64,000 nt of DNA, taken from Marinirhabdus gelatinilytica. Its GTDB lineage: Bacteria; Bacteroidota; Bacteroidia; Flavobacteriales; Flavobacteriaceae. The DNA lies in the NCBI RefSeq assembly GCF_003353425.1, contig NZ_QRAO01000001.1:124001-188000 (forward strand), given 5' to 3'. This document shows, in pieces, positions 25,762 to 35,800 of the stretch. A model generated the notes under the pieces. It searched no databases and was not told the origin of the DNA. It was given only the letters and a program-made list of their open reading frames with translations. Position numbers and translations under genes: made by a program. The number at the start of each line of letters is the position of its first letter. Within the stretch, counting starts at the first letter, position 1.

Positions 25762-26120
25762 AAATGATAAAACGCATTCTCAAAATGCTCAATACGTTCT
25801 TCCTTACTGTTTTTTAGCACTGCAATAATATCGAAACGGGCTTCTTTATGGAGCTCGTTTGTAATTAGGTACTCATTGGCTGCCTTTACAAGTAATTTTA
25901 TTTTTGCGGGGGTTACAAAACTTTGTGGATCACCAAAAAAGGCACTGTTTCTTGTTTTAACTTCTATAAATACAACAGTGTCTTCTTCTTTCTGTGCAAT
26001 GATGTCAACCTCAGCTTTTTGAAACACCCAGTTTCGGTCCAAAATGGTATAGCCTTCCCGAAGTAAGAACTGCGTGGCGAGTTCTTCGCCCAGATTACCA
26101 AGTTCGTTGTGTTGTGCCAT
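25758..26120 (-). CDS. YraN family (UPF0102) endonuclease-fold protein
   Basis: 120 residues from ATG at 26120 (MAQHNELGNLGEELA, the family's standard start); an ATG at 26129 would add three residues. The GEELA..FL...GY.IL.RN.......EVDIIA....VVFIEVKTR pattern is the restriction-endonuclease-like fold with the E-D-ExK catalytic set. Members are found in nearly all bacteria and are suggested to act on Holliday junctions or DNA uptake, but the role is unsettled. Convergent with the XRE gene. Confidence 0.9.
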   Translation of the reverse strand: MAQHNELGNLGEELATQFLLREGYTILDRNWVFQKAEVDIIAQKEEDTVVFIEVKTRNSAFFGDPQSFVTPAKIKLLVKAANEYLITNELHKEARFDIIAVLKNSKEERIEHFENAFYHF

Positions 26121-26229
26121 TGTAGTCATTTCTACGATAGGAGAAACCTTTAGGTTCAGCGTAGTAGCTAAATCACATAGTTAACTTCACACTATCGCTT
26201 CTAGATTTATTACCGCTGTTTTATGCGAG

Positions 26230-26275
26230 TTGAGGATTAAGGATCTCTCAGTCGCCACTCCTTCGAAATGACAAA
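26230..26275 (-). repeat. Dispersed repeat forming the 3' end of the LD-carboxypeptidase gene
   Basis: On the minus strand it includes TTTGTCATTTCGAAGGAGTG and GCGACTGAGAGATCC, a form widely seen between flavobacterial genes and related to the TCGAG...CAGTCGAGA element at 12948. It encodes the last residues SFRRSGD and the stop. Confidence 0.55.
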
Positions 26276-27159
26276 GTTACACGTTTCGCTGAAACGGAGA
26301 GTACTGCACCCTTTCCTAGTACCAATGCCCTATTATCCTCCACATGCCCCGCATGGAAATTAAAACACACTGGATAGTTATATTCTTTCACAGCTTCCCA
26401 AACAATCTCTTCGGCAGTTTTGCCAAAGGGGATGGTATTGTCGTTCATTTGTGTCATGCCGCCCACGATGAGGCCATTTAATCCTGAAAGCAACCCGTTG
26501 CGTTTCAGATTTTGCATCATTCGATCTATGTGATATAAGTACTCGTCCAAGTCTTCCAAAAACAGGATTTTACCCTTTGTATCAATTGCTGAAGGACTTC
26601 CCAACAATGAATACAGCACCGAAAGATTCCCGCCCACCAATTCACCGGTTGCCGTTCCGGTTCTGTAAAATTTGAAACCTGAAGTATGTTTGATAGTGTA
26701 ATCGTTTCCGAAGAGCACATCACGAATGCTTTGCCGTGTGGCCTCTGTTTTTTTCTCTAGTTCCAACCCCATTTGTGCGTGCAGGCTGGCAATGCCTAGA
26801 TTATGGATCGTGTTGTGCAATACTGTTATATCACTATAGCCTATAATCCATTTTGGGTGTTGCCTGAACGTTGTCCAATCCAACCCATCTACCATACGCA
26901 CCGTACCGTACCCTCCGCGTGCACACCAAATCGCTTTCACTTCGGGATTATCCAACATTTCTTGGAAATCTTGTGTGCGCAGGGCATCGTTACCGGCAAA
27001 CTGGTTATCCTGAGCACCAATGGTTTTACCCAAAAGTGGTTTCAGTTGCCACGCTTTCAGTTCATCTAAAAAGGGCTGTAGTTCAGTTGCCGTTACTTTA
27101 CGAGCGGTGGAGAGGATGGCTATGGTGTCGCCCTTATTCAAAATTGGCGGGATAGTCAT
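26248..27159 (-). CDS. LD-carboxypeptidase (peptidase S66, LdcA/MccF type)
   Basis: 303 residues. ILNKGDTIAILSTAR at the start, WCARGGYGTVRM, the nucleophile Ser in GYSDITVLH, FLEDLDEYLYHIDRM with the catalytic Glu, and AGHVEDN with the His show all parts of the S66 Ser-His-Glu triad. It should trim the terminal D-amino acid of murein tetrapeptides during recycling; no signal peptide, so cytoplasmic. The last seven residues (SFRRSGD) come from a dispersed repeat, so the original C-terminus may have been slightly different. The KAP NTPase gene ends exactly one base upstream of its ATG, which is unusual and suggests coupling or recent insertion. Confidence 0.93.
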   Translation of the reverse strand: MTIPPILNKGDTIAILSTARKVTATELQPFLDELKAWQLKPLLGKTIGAQDNQFAGNDALRTQDFQEMLDNPEVKAIWCARGGYGTVRMVDGLDWTTFRQHPKWIIGYSDITVLHNTIHNLGIASLHAQMGLELEKKTEATRQSIRDVLFGNDYTIKHTSGFKFYRTGTATGELVGGNLSVLYSLLGSPSAIDTKGKILFLEDLDEYLYHIDRMMQNLKRNGLLSGLNGLIVGGMTQMNDNTIPFGKTAEEIVWEAVKEYNYPVCFNFHAGHVEDNRALVLGKGAVLSVSAKRVTLSFRRSGD

Positions 27160-28671
27160 TTATGGTATTCTATTGATAATTGTTATAATATCAAAGATAG
27201 AATTTTCTGATTCAATTTCTTGGTTCAATAAGTATTTTAAATTTGACAATAGAAAATATGTGAAGTAATATGAAAGGTCTTTCTCCTTCACTAAAAAACT
27301 CTTTCTAAACGAGTCTATATTATGCAGATTAGATGTAGTGAAATTCTGAGGATTAATAGGTGCAAAGTTGATTACAATTTTTGAAATAAGTTCTAAATGA
27401 CTATTACTGCTTGAAGCTTTATCACGTTCAACCAAATTATTGTAATTTTTTTTGATGCTAATAAACTTTTCATTTAGCAAATCTGAAAAAATATGTTGTG
27501 AAATTCTTCCTTGACCGGTTGAGTGAGTATTCGAATTCGGAGGTAAGTTATCTATATATGCCTTTGTATAATTTCGTTTCCTTAACTTATAATTCTGAAT
27601 ATTCTCCAATTTCTCCGGATGAAATTCTTTCAAAATAACAAAATATACTGTGAGAAGCAGGTCAAATAAAGAAAGTTCGTTATTATTAATAATATTTGGA
27701 TAAGCTTTTGGCTTTTTATCTTCCTCAGATAACGGCTCTAGAATATTTCTTATTATCAAAAATCGATTTAGTACCTTTTTAATCTTTCTTGGATTTTCGA
27801 ATCGAAGTACCGAGAAAAATTTATGCATTATCTGTGGTAATAAAAATTGGCCTCCAAAAATTCTATATTCCTTATCGGAATGAAAATAATCGTTAAATAA
27901 ATTTTCAGAAAGACTGTATTTGGGTATGTGAAATGGTATATCAAAAATTTTCTCTAAATATTCTTTAGATTTTACTGCATTTCCATATTTATTATTGATA
28001 GCTGCGTGAACTGCTTTTTTATCAACTCCACAAATAAAAATTGTTTTTTTTCCATAAGTAAAAAAAAGCTTTAAAGCAGAAAGCAAATTAAGAACATTTT
28101 CTGGTTCACATCTATCTAAATCATCGATAAAGACCATATTTGTATTTTTATAAGTCCCAGAAGTAATTTTGTTTTCCCACTTTTTAAATTTGTTTTTAAA
28201 ATCTTTCTTCTTTTGGTAAAATGTTAATGTATTATTTTTATCCGAAGCGCTAACGAGCTTTTCTCCCGAAAAAGAAATAATACCCCCGTGTAGTGTAATA
28301 GACTTAGTAAAGCCTTCCAATAAATTTTCAGCAGCAGTCCGTAATTCTTTTCCTAATTTATCTGAAATCGTATTAGATTCTTCTAATAAAAATTCAAGCA
28401 TTGACAAAGACAAATTATCATCACTTTCATACTCCCAAGCTTCGAAAAAGTAGGTGTTGAAATCTGATTTAAGTTCCTTTTTTAGATACTTCATTAAAGT
28501 GCTTTTCCCACTTCCCCATTCTCCATAAAGTGAGAACATTTTAATTTGTGAGAATTCGTCTTTGTTATTTATCAAAAATGATTTTATAATATTCCCCGTT
28601 TCAATTATTCCGAGATAATCATTTTCAGGAGTTAAATCTTCAATAGGAAGATTAGGTAAGAGTTTAGACAT
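27160..28671 (-). CDS. KAP-family P-loop NTPase, AT-rich islet
   Basis: 503 residues, no membrane segment found. Walker A GEWGSGKST (50-58), the KAP-specific F..AWEYE region (~75-82) and Walker B MVFIDDLDRCEPENV (from 179) are clear; the C-terminal half is helical and matches nothing I can name. KAP NTPases belong to the STAND-like class and several are linked to phage exclusion (PifA) or membrane-associated processes. This gene is visibly more A/T-rich than both neighbours, with runs of Asn, Lys and Ile codons, indicating separate acquisition. It stands alone, with no nuclease or toxin partner, between a murein peptidase gene and a DUF5916 gene. A defence role is an inference from the family. 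Confidence 0.85.
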   Translation of the reverse strand: MSKLLPNLPIEDLTPENDYLGIIETGNIIKSFLINNKDEFSQIKMFSLYGEWGSGKSTLMKYLKKELKSDFNTYFFEAWEYESDDNLSLSMLEFLLEESNTISDKLGKELRTAAENLLEGFTKSITLHGGIISFSGEKLVSASDKNNTLTFYQKKKDFKNKFKKWENKITSGTYKNTNMVFIDDLDRCEPENVLNLLSALKLFFTYGKKTIFICGVDKKAVHAAINNKYGNAVKSKEYLEKIFDIPFHIPKYSLSENLFNDYFHSDKEYRIFGGQFLLPQIMHKFFSVLRFENPRKIKKVLNRFLIIRNILEPLSEEDKKPKAYPNIINNNELSLFDLLLTVYFVILKEFHPEKLENIQNYKLRKRNYTKAYIDNLPPNSNTHSTGQGRISQHIFSDLLNEKFISIKKNYNNLVERDKASSSNSHLELISKIVINFAPINPQNFTTSNLHNIDSFRKSFLVKEKDLSYYFTYFLLSNLKYLLNQEIESENSIFDIITIINRIP

Positions 28672-28761
28672 GAAAAAATATTTTCTTAAAAGTAAGAAAA
28701 TAAATTCTACTTAATTTTTTAGCGAGGTGTCTACCAGCCGGTGTAGAAAAGGTCAATTGTA

Positions 28762-31398
28762 CTACAAAACAAACCGATACGTCGCCTTCAGCAAAAAAGT
28801 GTTCTGTGGCTTTTGGCTAAGCAGCTGATTGTCCACAATGGTACTAAAACTGTTCCGTGGATCGCCAATACCATTAAGTCCTTGGCTCCACACCAAGAAA
28901 ATCTCCGAGCCGGGGATGTACTCCCAACGTACTACCAGGTTGCTTCTAAATTGTACAAAGGCAAAATCTGGGTCTCCAAAGGTAAAATCTATGGTACCGT
29001 CCCTATCTTCATCTACACGGTACTCGCCATTTTCCAAACGGATTTGGTCTGTTTCGTAATGGGTAATACGGTTATTTAAATCTTCAGCAGTGGCATCGTT
29101 CACAAAATTAAAATCTGAAAAATCTGCTTTAAAAATAAAGGGTTGTCCATAATATTGGATGGTAAGGTTTGGGTTGATGTTGTAATTTACCCGAAGTGTC
29201 GTGCTCAAGGTCTCTTGGTCTATCGCTCCCAAAATATAGCGTGCCGTACCGTTAAAATCTTGTTGTGTCACATATTGGGTCTTACTTGGGTTTTCCGAAT
29301 AATTTACATTTAACGAAAGGTTCAAGCTGTTCAAGGGTTGGTAACGCAAACCAACATCGTATTCCCGAAACGCAAAGTTATCCTGTTTTGCCTGCGATTG
29401 TACCGTGCCACCACTAAAGCTAAGTTTTTTGCGTTGGTCTGTTCCAGAAAAAAAGAAGATATAGTTCTCTTCGTTATAGCGCCAACGGGGACCGCCACGT
29501 AAAAATGTATTGGTAAAAATTCTAGGTTTGTGTGCCGCGCCAAAATCGCTCCACCAGTTATTCTTCCAGTTTATAAAGCCCCCTATTTCATATTGGATCC
29601 TGTTGTAGTTCCCCTCATAATCGAATGCTGAAGACAGATTTACGCGTGCATTGGCACGACGGTACCAGCTAGTGGGTTTGTTGAACAACCTGCGCAGCAC
29701 GGCATATTGCCTAATATCATCAGCCTGACGAAGAAAACCTATATCATTCAATTCCAGTTCTGGCGACTTAAAATTTCCACCAATGGCATAGCGCCAATCA
29801 CCACCACCGCCTTTTCCAAATTCAAATCGGCCTCCAGTTCCCGTTAATTGGGTTCTCGTAGGATCTACACTTACATGGTCTGCATCTACCCTTTGAAACA
29901 AGTGCGTGAGGGACGTTTGGGTTCGGGCAATAGCTTGGGCATTGCCACGAACATTACTTAACACGGCGCTCCCTTCCACATAGTAGGTTCGTTCTTTCCA
30001 ATTGTGCTTAAAATCTATTCCTCCTGAATAGGCGTGGGAATGCAGAAAAGAAACGTTCTCATCCATATTACGGACAGTACTGGTAAAAATTCCTCCAACA
30101 TAACTATTGTTGTTATTGAAATCCTGTTGTACACGGCCTACCAAATAATTGGTCAAAGGCTCTACCAGTTCTTCGGTTTCAGATCCATCGGCATCGATCA
30201 CATCGGCAAATTCTTTAGCGGTTACGCTTTCCAGTACACCTACGGTTAATCCGTCTTTTGTTTTCCCACTAAATTTTGCTGCGCCCAGAATAGTTGTATT
30301 ATTAGGCTGGTCCACAAAAGCCGTGGTAGGGCCAAAAGCCGAGCCCTGGGGACTCCGGCCAATTCGTCTCGAAAAGAAGAGGTTATCTGCTCCACTCCCT
30401 ATGGTAAAATCGAATACACTCTTGTTCTCTACAAAAAAAGGTCGGCGTTCCTGAAAAAAAATCTCAAAACCGTCCAGCGCCACGGCTCCGGGATCTGCAT
30501 CAACTTGACCAAAATCTGGATTTATGGTTACATCCAGGGTAAGGTCGTTAGTCACGCCAATCTTGGCATCCAGTCCTCCCGTTAATCTAGGATCACTGCC
30601 ATCGCGGAAGGGGTTGCCCTCTTCGGCCTCATACGTATCTAATTGACCAACCGTATAGGGCTGAATCTCCAATTGTTTTTGAGGTTTTATGCCCTTGATT
30701 CCTCGCAACTCCCCAAACTCGCTCACCCACCCAGGCGGATTGGCTGGCAGGGGTTGCCAAGTGGAACGCTCTTCGTTATTAAAATACCTTCGGGTGCTCT
30801 GTATGCCCCACACTTGTTCATCTGCACTGCTGAAACGTAACTGGCTCAAGGGGATTCGCATTTCGGCGGTCCAGCCATCATTATCAATTTTTGTGCTTAA
30901 GTACCAAATTGGATTCCAGCTACCGTCAAAATTTCCGTTGTTGCTAATAAATTCATCCCCCTTTACACCAGAAGCTGAAGCCGTGAAAGAGAAGCCTGTC
31001 CGGTCGTCGCCGTAGCTATCAATATTTATCTCAACCCAATCGCCCGGGAAATCATCACGACGGCCCATCCGTTTTTCAATGGTTGCGGGGTTTTTTTGGT
31101 AGCATTTAAAGGCTACGTACAGGTTTTTCTCGTCATAGAGAATTTTCATCTTGGTCTGCTCTGTAGGGGGTGTGGCGTTATCGGGCTCAAACTCCACATA
31201 ATCTGTGGTCCATTCCACGAGATTCCAAGCGGGTTCAGTAAGGTCGCCGTCTATTTTTGGAGCTTCCTTGGCACCAATTGGAACAGTAGTGTAGCTACGT
31301 TTCGGAAAATTTTGTGATGTGGTTTCGGTTTCTTGTGCGCTTATATTTCCGAAGAAAAAAAGAATAGGAAGCCAAGCATAGTTGATGAGATTGTGCAT
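28762..31398 (-). CDS. DUF5916 outer membrane protein with CBM9-like domain
   Basis: 878 residues. After a signal peptide (cleavage near residue 21, ISAQ), residues ~45-240 form a CBM9-like beta domain (APKIDGDLTEPAWN, ILYDEKNLYVAFKCY, GDWVEINIDSYGDDRTGFSF). The rest is a long beta barrel (NLTLDVTINPDFGQVDADPG, FFQERRPFF) ending KATYRFVL with a terminal aromatic pattern. This is the standard DUF5916 architecture; the families are common in Bacteroidota and suspected to process or import glycans, without proof. ATG at 31398. It faces an unrelated gene across a 156-bp spacer that shows no further gene. Confidence 0.85.
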   Translation of the reverse strand: MHNLINYAWLPILFFFGNISAQETETTSQNFPKRSYTTVPIGAKEAPKIDGDLTEPAWNLVEWTTDYVEFEPDNATPPTEQTKMKILYDEKNLYVAFKCYQKNPATIEKRMGRRDDFPGDWVEINIDSYGDDRTGFSFTASASGVKGDEFISNNGNFDGSWNPIWYLSTKIDNDGWTAEMRIPLSQLRFSSADEQVWGIQSTRRYFNNEERSTWQPLPANPPGWVSEFGELRGIKGIKPQKQLEIQPYTVGQLDTYEAEEGNPFRDGSDPRLTGGLDAKIGVTNDLTLDVTINPDFGQVDADPGAVALDGFEIFFQERRPFFVENKSVFDFTIGSGADNLFFSRRIGRSPQGSAFGPTTAFVDQPNNTTILGAAKFSGKTKDGLTVGVLESVTAKEFADVIDADGSETEELVEPLTNYLVGRVQQDFNNNNSYVGGIFTSTVRNMDENVSFLHSHAYSGGIDFKHNWKERTYYVEGSAVLSNVRGNAQAIARTQTSLTHLFQRVDADHVSVDPTRTQLTGTGGRFEFGKGGGGDWRYAIGGNFKSPELELNDIGFLRQADDIRQYAVLRRLFNKPTSWYRRANARVNLSSAFDYEGNYNRIQYEIGGFINWKNNWWSDFGAAHKPRIFTNTFLRGGPRWRYNEENYIFFFSGTDQRKKLSFSGGTVQSQAKQDNFAFREYDVGLRYQPLNSLNLSLNVNYSENPSKTQYVTQQDFNGTARYILGAIDQETLSTTLRVNYNINPNLTIQYYGQPFIFKADFSDFNFVNDATAEDLNNRITHYETDQIRLENGEYRVDEDRDGTIDFTFGDPDFAFVQFRSNLVVRWEYIPGSEIFLVWSQGLNGIGDPRNSFSTIVDNQLLSQKPQNTFLLKATYRFVL

Positions 31399-31528
31399 AA
31401 TGGCGGGTTAGTTGATTTTTGATTGATACTATAAAGGACTTAAAACCAAAAAAATTGTGACAATATTTAGGTTTAATTAACAAAGTTTTAACACTTCAAA
31501 AATGATCCGTTGCCACTATAAAAGTCAC

Positions 31529-31536
31529 TATCTTTA
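31529..31536 (+). promoter_or_regulatory. Possible -7 box (TATCTTTA) for the kinase-like gene
   Basis: TATCTTTA, one base off TAnnTTTG, 19 bases before the ATG. A TTG sits 16 bases upstream (31510-31512), slightly short of the usual spacing. The same variant precedes the protease gene at 56962 and exbB. Confidence 0.35.
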
Positions 31537-31554
31537 CTACATCGAAGCTACCTG

Positions 31555-32607
31555 ATGAGAAAACTTATTTCAAAGAAAAAGCCTGCTTATCCCATAACCG
31601 AACAATTGTCCGGTTATCTAACAAAGTATGCGCGCAATATAAAGATACCGATATACTACGACGATTTATTGCGGTTTCAGGGCTCTGTCTCGGTTTTTGA
31701 TGCCCAGGGGAACGACACCTTGTGGATACAGGTATATTATTCTGAATTTGAAACACAGGAGATAGAGGAAAGCTTGAAAAGAATGTACTCTATCTTACAT
31801 TCCGATGGTTCCGATGCGCTGTTGCCTTACCTTAATATAGACAGTATAGACTTTTGCACCTTTGGCAACTCGAAACCTTTTCGTATCAAGGTGCGAAATA
31901 TCTTGAACGACAACTATATTTTCCTCTACATTAAAAAAGCCGATGCCTCCAGGATCTATGGGCTGGAATTGGAGCACCTCCTATCACCCAACCATATCAA
32001 TTTTTTGGTACACGGCAATACCTTGATAGAAGAACACATTTCTGGAATTCCTGGAGACGATTTTATTACACACCACCTGGAGTTTTGTTCGGAACAGGAT
32101 AAACGCGAGATTGCAAAGGAATTCGTGAAGTTTAACGAGCGTTGTTTTGTACGGTTACTGGGCGATATGCGCTCCTACAATTACGTGATGGTACTCACCA
32201 ACGACTTTGATAGGATACAGTACCGAATACGCGCCATAGATTTTGACCAGCAATCCTACGAGGGCAACCAAAAAGTGTACAAGCCCCAGTTTTTAAAGGA
32301 GAACAACAAATTGGTACAACTAACTGCTCGCGTCCTTAAAGATGCCTCTATCGAACAGTATAAAAGAGAAGAAAGATCATTATTGGCAAAAAGGGCCACA
32401 AGTGAAAAGGACCGTCTGGAAGAACTCTTGGAGTGTATGAAAAACGACACCCTTTCCCCACCCGAAAAAATGAAACAGTTAAGAAAAGACTTATTGCAGT
32501 TAACGGGCGATATAAACTTTAAAAAATCGAAGAATATGGGTGAGATCTTAGAGAGTGCTCTGGATTTTATTGTAAGGAACTACGAAACAGAAAATCCCTT
32601 TTTGTAG
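31555..32607 (+). CDS. Uncharacterised protein with kinase-like (APH/protein kinase fold) motifs
   Basis: 350 residues, no signal peptide or membrane segment. I see a possible kinase core: FLYIKK (Lys126-127) as the ATP-lysine strand, GLELEHLL as helix C, LIEEHISGIPGDDF (~158-170) like a hinge plus the 'G.P' of phosphotransferases, LLGDMRSYNYVM with Asp204 and Asn209 in the D-x4-N spacing of a catalytic loop, and AIDFDQ (Asp229, Asp231) in place of DFG. The C-terminal ~100 residues are charged and helical with a coiled-coil tendency. I recognise no named family. It is transcribed alone between a DUF5916 gene and pyruvate carboxylase. An atypical kinase or a kinase-fold pseudoenzyme are both possible. 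Confidence 0.7.
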   Translation: MRKLISKKKPAYPITEQLSGYLTKYARNIKIPIYYDDLLRFQGSVSVFDAQGNDTLWIQVYYSEFETQEIEESLKRMYSILHSDGSDALLPYLNIDSIDFCTFGNSKPFRIKVRNILNDNYIFLYIKKADASRIYGLELEHLLSPNHINFLVHGNTLIEEHISGIPGDDFITHHLEFCSEQDKREIAKEFVKFNERCFVRLLGDMRSYNYVMVLTNDFDRIQYRIRAIDFDQQSYEGNQKVYKPQFLKENNKLVQLTARVLKDASIEQYKREERSLLAKRATSEKDRLEELLECMKNDTLSPPEKMKQLRKDLLQLTGDINFKKSKNMGEILESALDFIVRNYETENPFL

Positions 32608-32620
32608 TTCCAGAATTTCG

Positions 32621-32704
32621 TCACTTTGAGCGATCCCGAAAGTTTTCGGGATTGTATCGAGAAGCATTGTCAAGGATACTATTTTAAATGTGACCTCTCG
32701 ATAC
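32621..32704. repeat. Inverted repeat, REP-like, between kinase-like gene and pyc
   Basis: Contains a 9-bp stem ATCCCGAAA / TTTCGGGAT (32633-32652) flanked by GTATCGAG (32654) and CTCGATAC (32697), which pair around ~35 bases. The outer sequence TCACTTTGAGCG...ATCGAGAAGC resembles the REP-like family at 12948 and 26230. It may also terminate the upstream gene. Confidence 0.65.
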
Positions 32705-32775
32705 ATCTTTCAGTTTCGTTAAAGACCCAATTGAAAAACACTCGAGGGGACCAAGGTAAATTCTTTTTAAAAAAA

Positions 32776-32793
32776 TACTATGCGCGCATAGTA
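32776..32793. promoter_or_regulatory. 18-bp perfect palindrome, putative operator of pyc
   Basis: TACTATGCGCGCATAGTA is its own reverse complement. Its last two bases are the first two of the -7 box TAAATTTG. The position suits a repressor dimer blocking RNA polymerase. Confidence 0.6.
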
Positions 32794-32799
32794 AATTTG
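32792..32799 (+). promoter_or_regulatory. -7 box (TAAATTTG) for pyruvate carboxylase
   Basis: Exact TAnnTTTG, 51 bases before the ATG; a second near-match TATCTTTA overlaps at 32800. The -33 region is an A/T run without TTG. Confidence 0.5.
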
Positions 32800-32850
32800 T
32801 ATCTTTAAGCTCATTTTATTCTGAAAAAAATCCTAATCATTTCCTCTGTT

Positions 32851-35800
32851 ATGAAAATTAAAAAAGTCCTTGTTGCCAATCGAAGTGAAATTGCAATTCG
32901 TGTATTCCGTGCCTGTACCGAAATTAACCTGCAAACCGTTGCGGTGTATACCTATGAAGACCGGTATTCGCAACATCGCTATAAGGCAGATGAAGCCTAC
33001 CAGATTGGCAACAACGACGAGCCTCTTAAACCCTATCTGGACGGCGATACTATAATCGCTTTGGCAAAATCGAAAAATGTGGATGCCATTCACCCTGGGT
33101 ATGGATTTCTCTCTGAAAATTCTGAATTTGCAAGAAAATGTGCTGAGAACGATATTATTTTCATTGGCCCAGACCCAGCTGTCATGGATGCGTTGGGCGA
33201 TAAGATAACTGCAAAAAAGATTGCTAAGAAATGTAATATCCCCATTATACAGAGCAATACAAAAAAGCTTACCAGCCTAAAAGTTGCGTTGGAAGAGGCT
33301 GAAAAAATAAGCTACCCCGTTATGTTGAAAGCTGCTTCTGGCGGTGGTGGCCGAGGGATGCGCATTGTAAGGTCTGCGGAAGAACTCTCCAACAACTTCA
33401 ACTCCGCCAAAAGTGAATCATTGAATGCTTTTGGGGACGACACCATGTTTCTCGAAAAATATGTAGAAGACCCAAAGCACCTTGAAATACAGATAGTGGC
33501 CGATAACCATGGAAACATACGCCATCTGTACGAGCGGGATTGTTCGGTACAACGCCGCCACCAAAAAGTGGTCGAGATGGCACCCTCCTACAATGTTCCA
33601 GACAACGTAAAAGAGCAGTTATACAATTATGCGGTCGCAATTGCCAAAGAGGTGCAGTATAATAACGTAGGTACTGTAGAGTTTTTAGTTGATAAGAAAG
33701 ACCAAGTATATTTCATTGAGGTAAACCCTCGTATACAGGTAGAGCACACCGTAACCGAAATGGTCACTGGAATTGACCTTATTAAAACTCAAATTTTTGT
33801 CGCTGGAGGTTACAAATTGAGCGACAAGCAAATTAAAATTTACGATCAGGATTCCTTGCGCACCTACGGCTTTGCCATACAGTGCAGGCTTACTACCGAG
33901 GATCCCTCAAACAATTTCACGCCGGATTATGGCACCATAACTACCTACCGCAGCGCATCGGGGATGGGGATACGGTTGGACGCCGGGAGCATCTATCAAT
34001 CCTACAGTGTGAGTCCATTTTTCGATTCTATGCTGGTGAAGGTTTCGGCACATGGGCGCACCTTGGACGGTGCCGTGAGAAAAATGACACGTGCCCTCAA
34101 GGAATTTAGGATTCGCGGGGTGAAATCCAACATCCATTTTCTTCAAAATGTCATTCAGCACGACGTTTTCAAGGAAGGAAAAGCTTCCGTTAACTTTATT
34201 GGGAACACTCCTGAACTTTTCAACATCAAGCTACCCCAAGACCGAACTACAAAAATCACTAGGTATCTGGGCGAAGTAATCGTGAACGGGAATCCAGATG
34301 TAAAGTTTATAGACGACAACAAAAAATTCAGAACGCCTACAATTCCAACGTTCGATCCCAGTGCCCCTTTTCCCGAGGGCACAAAAGACCTCTTGACCAA
34401 GCTGGGACCTGAGAAGTTTTCAGAATGGCTTAAAAAAGAAAAGAAAATCCATTTTACCGATACTACTATGCGTGATGCGCACCAATCGCTCTTGGCAACA
34501 CGTATGCGCACCTACGATCTGGTTAACATTGCTGAAAGTTTTGCAAAAAACCACCCCAACACCTTTAGTATTGAAATGTGGGGAGGCGCAACCTTTGATG
34601 TGTGCCTCAGGTTCCTCAACGAAAGCCCGTGGACCCGTCTGCGCAAACTGAGAGAGCTTATGCCCAATATTTTGTTCCAAATGTTATTGCGAGGGAGCAA
34701 CGGTGTAGGTTACAAAGCATACCCGGACAACCTTATCGAGAAGTTTGTGGAAACCTCTTGGGAAAATGGAATTGATATTTTCAGGATATTCGATTCGTTG
34801 AACTGGGTAAAGGCGATGGAACCCAGCATAAACTATGTACGCAAAAAAACAGGTGGATTGGCCGAGGCCGCTATAAGCTATACAGGCGATATTCTAGATC
34901 CCAACGAGACAAAGTATACGCTAAAATACTACACCCAATTGGCAAAGGACCTAGAAAATGCCGGTGCCCACATTATTGCCATTAAAGATATGGCCGGATT
35001 GTTAAAGCCCTACGCAGCAACCGAGCTTGTGAGCGCATTAAAAGACACCGTAAAAGTACCATTGCACTTACATACCCATGACACCTCATCCATACAATCT
35101 GCCACGTATTTAAAAGCGATTGAGGCAGGGGTTGATGTTGTAGATGTGGCTTTGGGTGGCCTCTCAGGGCTTACCTCCCAGCCCAATTTCAATTCGGTGG
35201 TGGAGATGATGAAACGTCATGAACGAGCCCACGATTTTGATATGAAAAAGCTGAATCAGTTTTCTAACTATTGGGAAGATATTCGGGAATATTACTATCC
35301 GTTTGAATCTGATTTAAAAGCCGGTACTGCCGAAGTGTACCAACACGAAATCCCTGGCGGACAATACTCCAATTTACGTCCGCAGGCCGAAGCTTTGGGC
35401 TTGGGAGACCGTTTCAGCGAGGTAAAAAAAATGTACGAACAGGTAAACAAACTCTTTGGGAATTTAGTAAAGGTAACCCCAAGTAGTAAGGTTGTGGGCG
35501 ATATGGCCATATTTATGGTAACCAACGATCTTACGCCAGAAGACGTTATGGAACGTGGCGAGACTATTTCGTTTCCAGAATCGGTTATCAACTTTTTCAA
35601 GGGGGATTTGGGGCAACCATTAGGAGGGTTCCCAAAAAAAATTCAGAAAATAATATTGAAGAAAGCAAAACCCTATTCGGACAGGCCAAACGCACATCTA
35701 GACCCCATCGATTTTGATAAGGAATTCAAGGTTTTCAAAAAGAAGTTTCAGAAAAACTTCAGCAGACCTATTGAGTTTGAAGATTTCTTGAGCTACAGTC

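Noticed and set aside
27160-31398. Multi-gene defence island around the KAP NTPase
   Set aside because: Both neighbours are ordinary murein and outer membrane proteins; only one gene is atypical.
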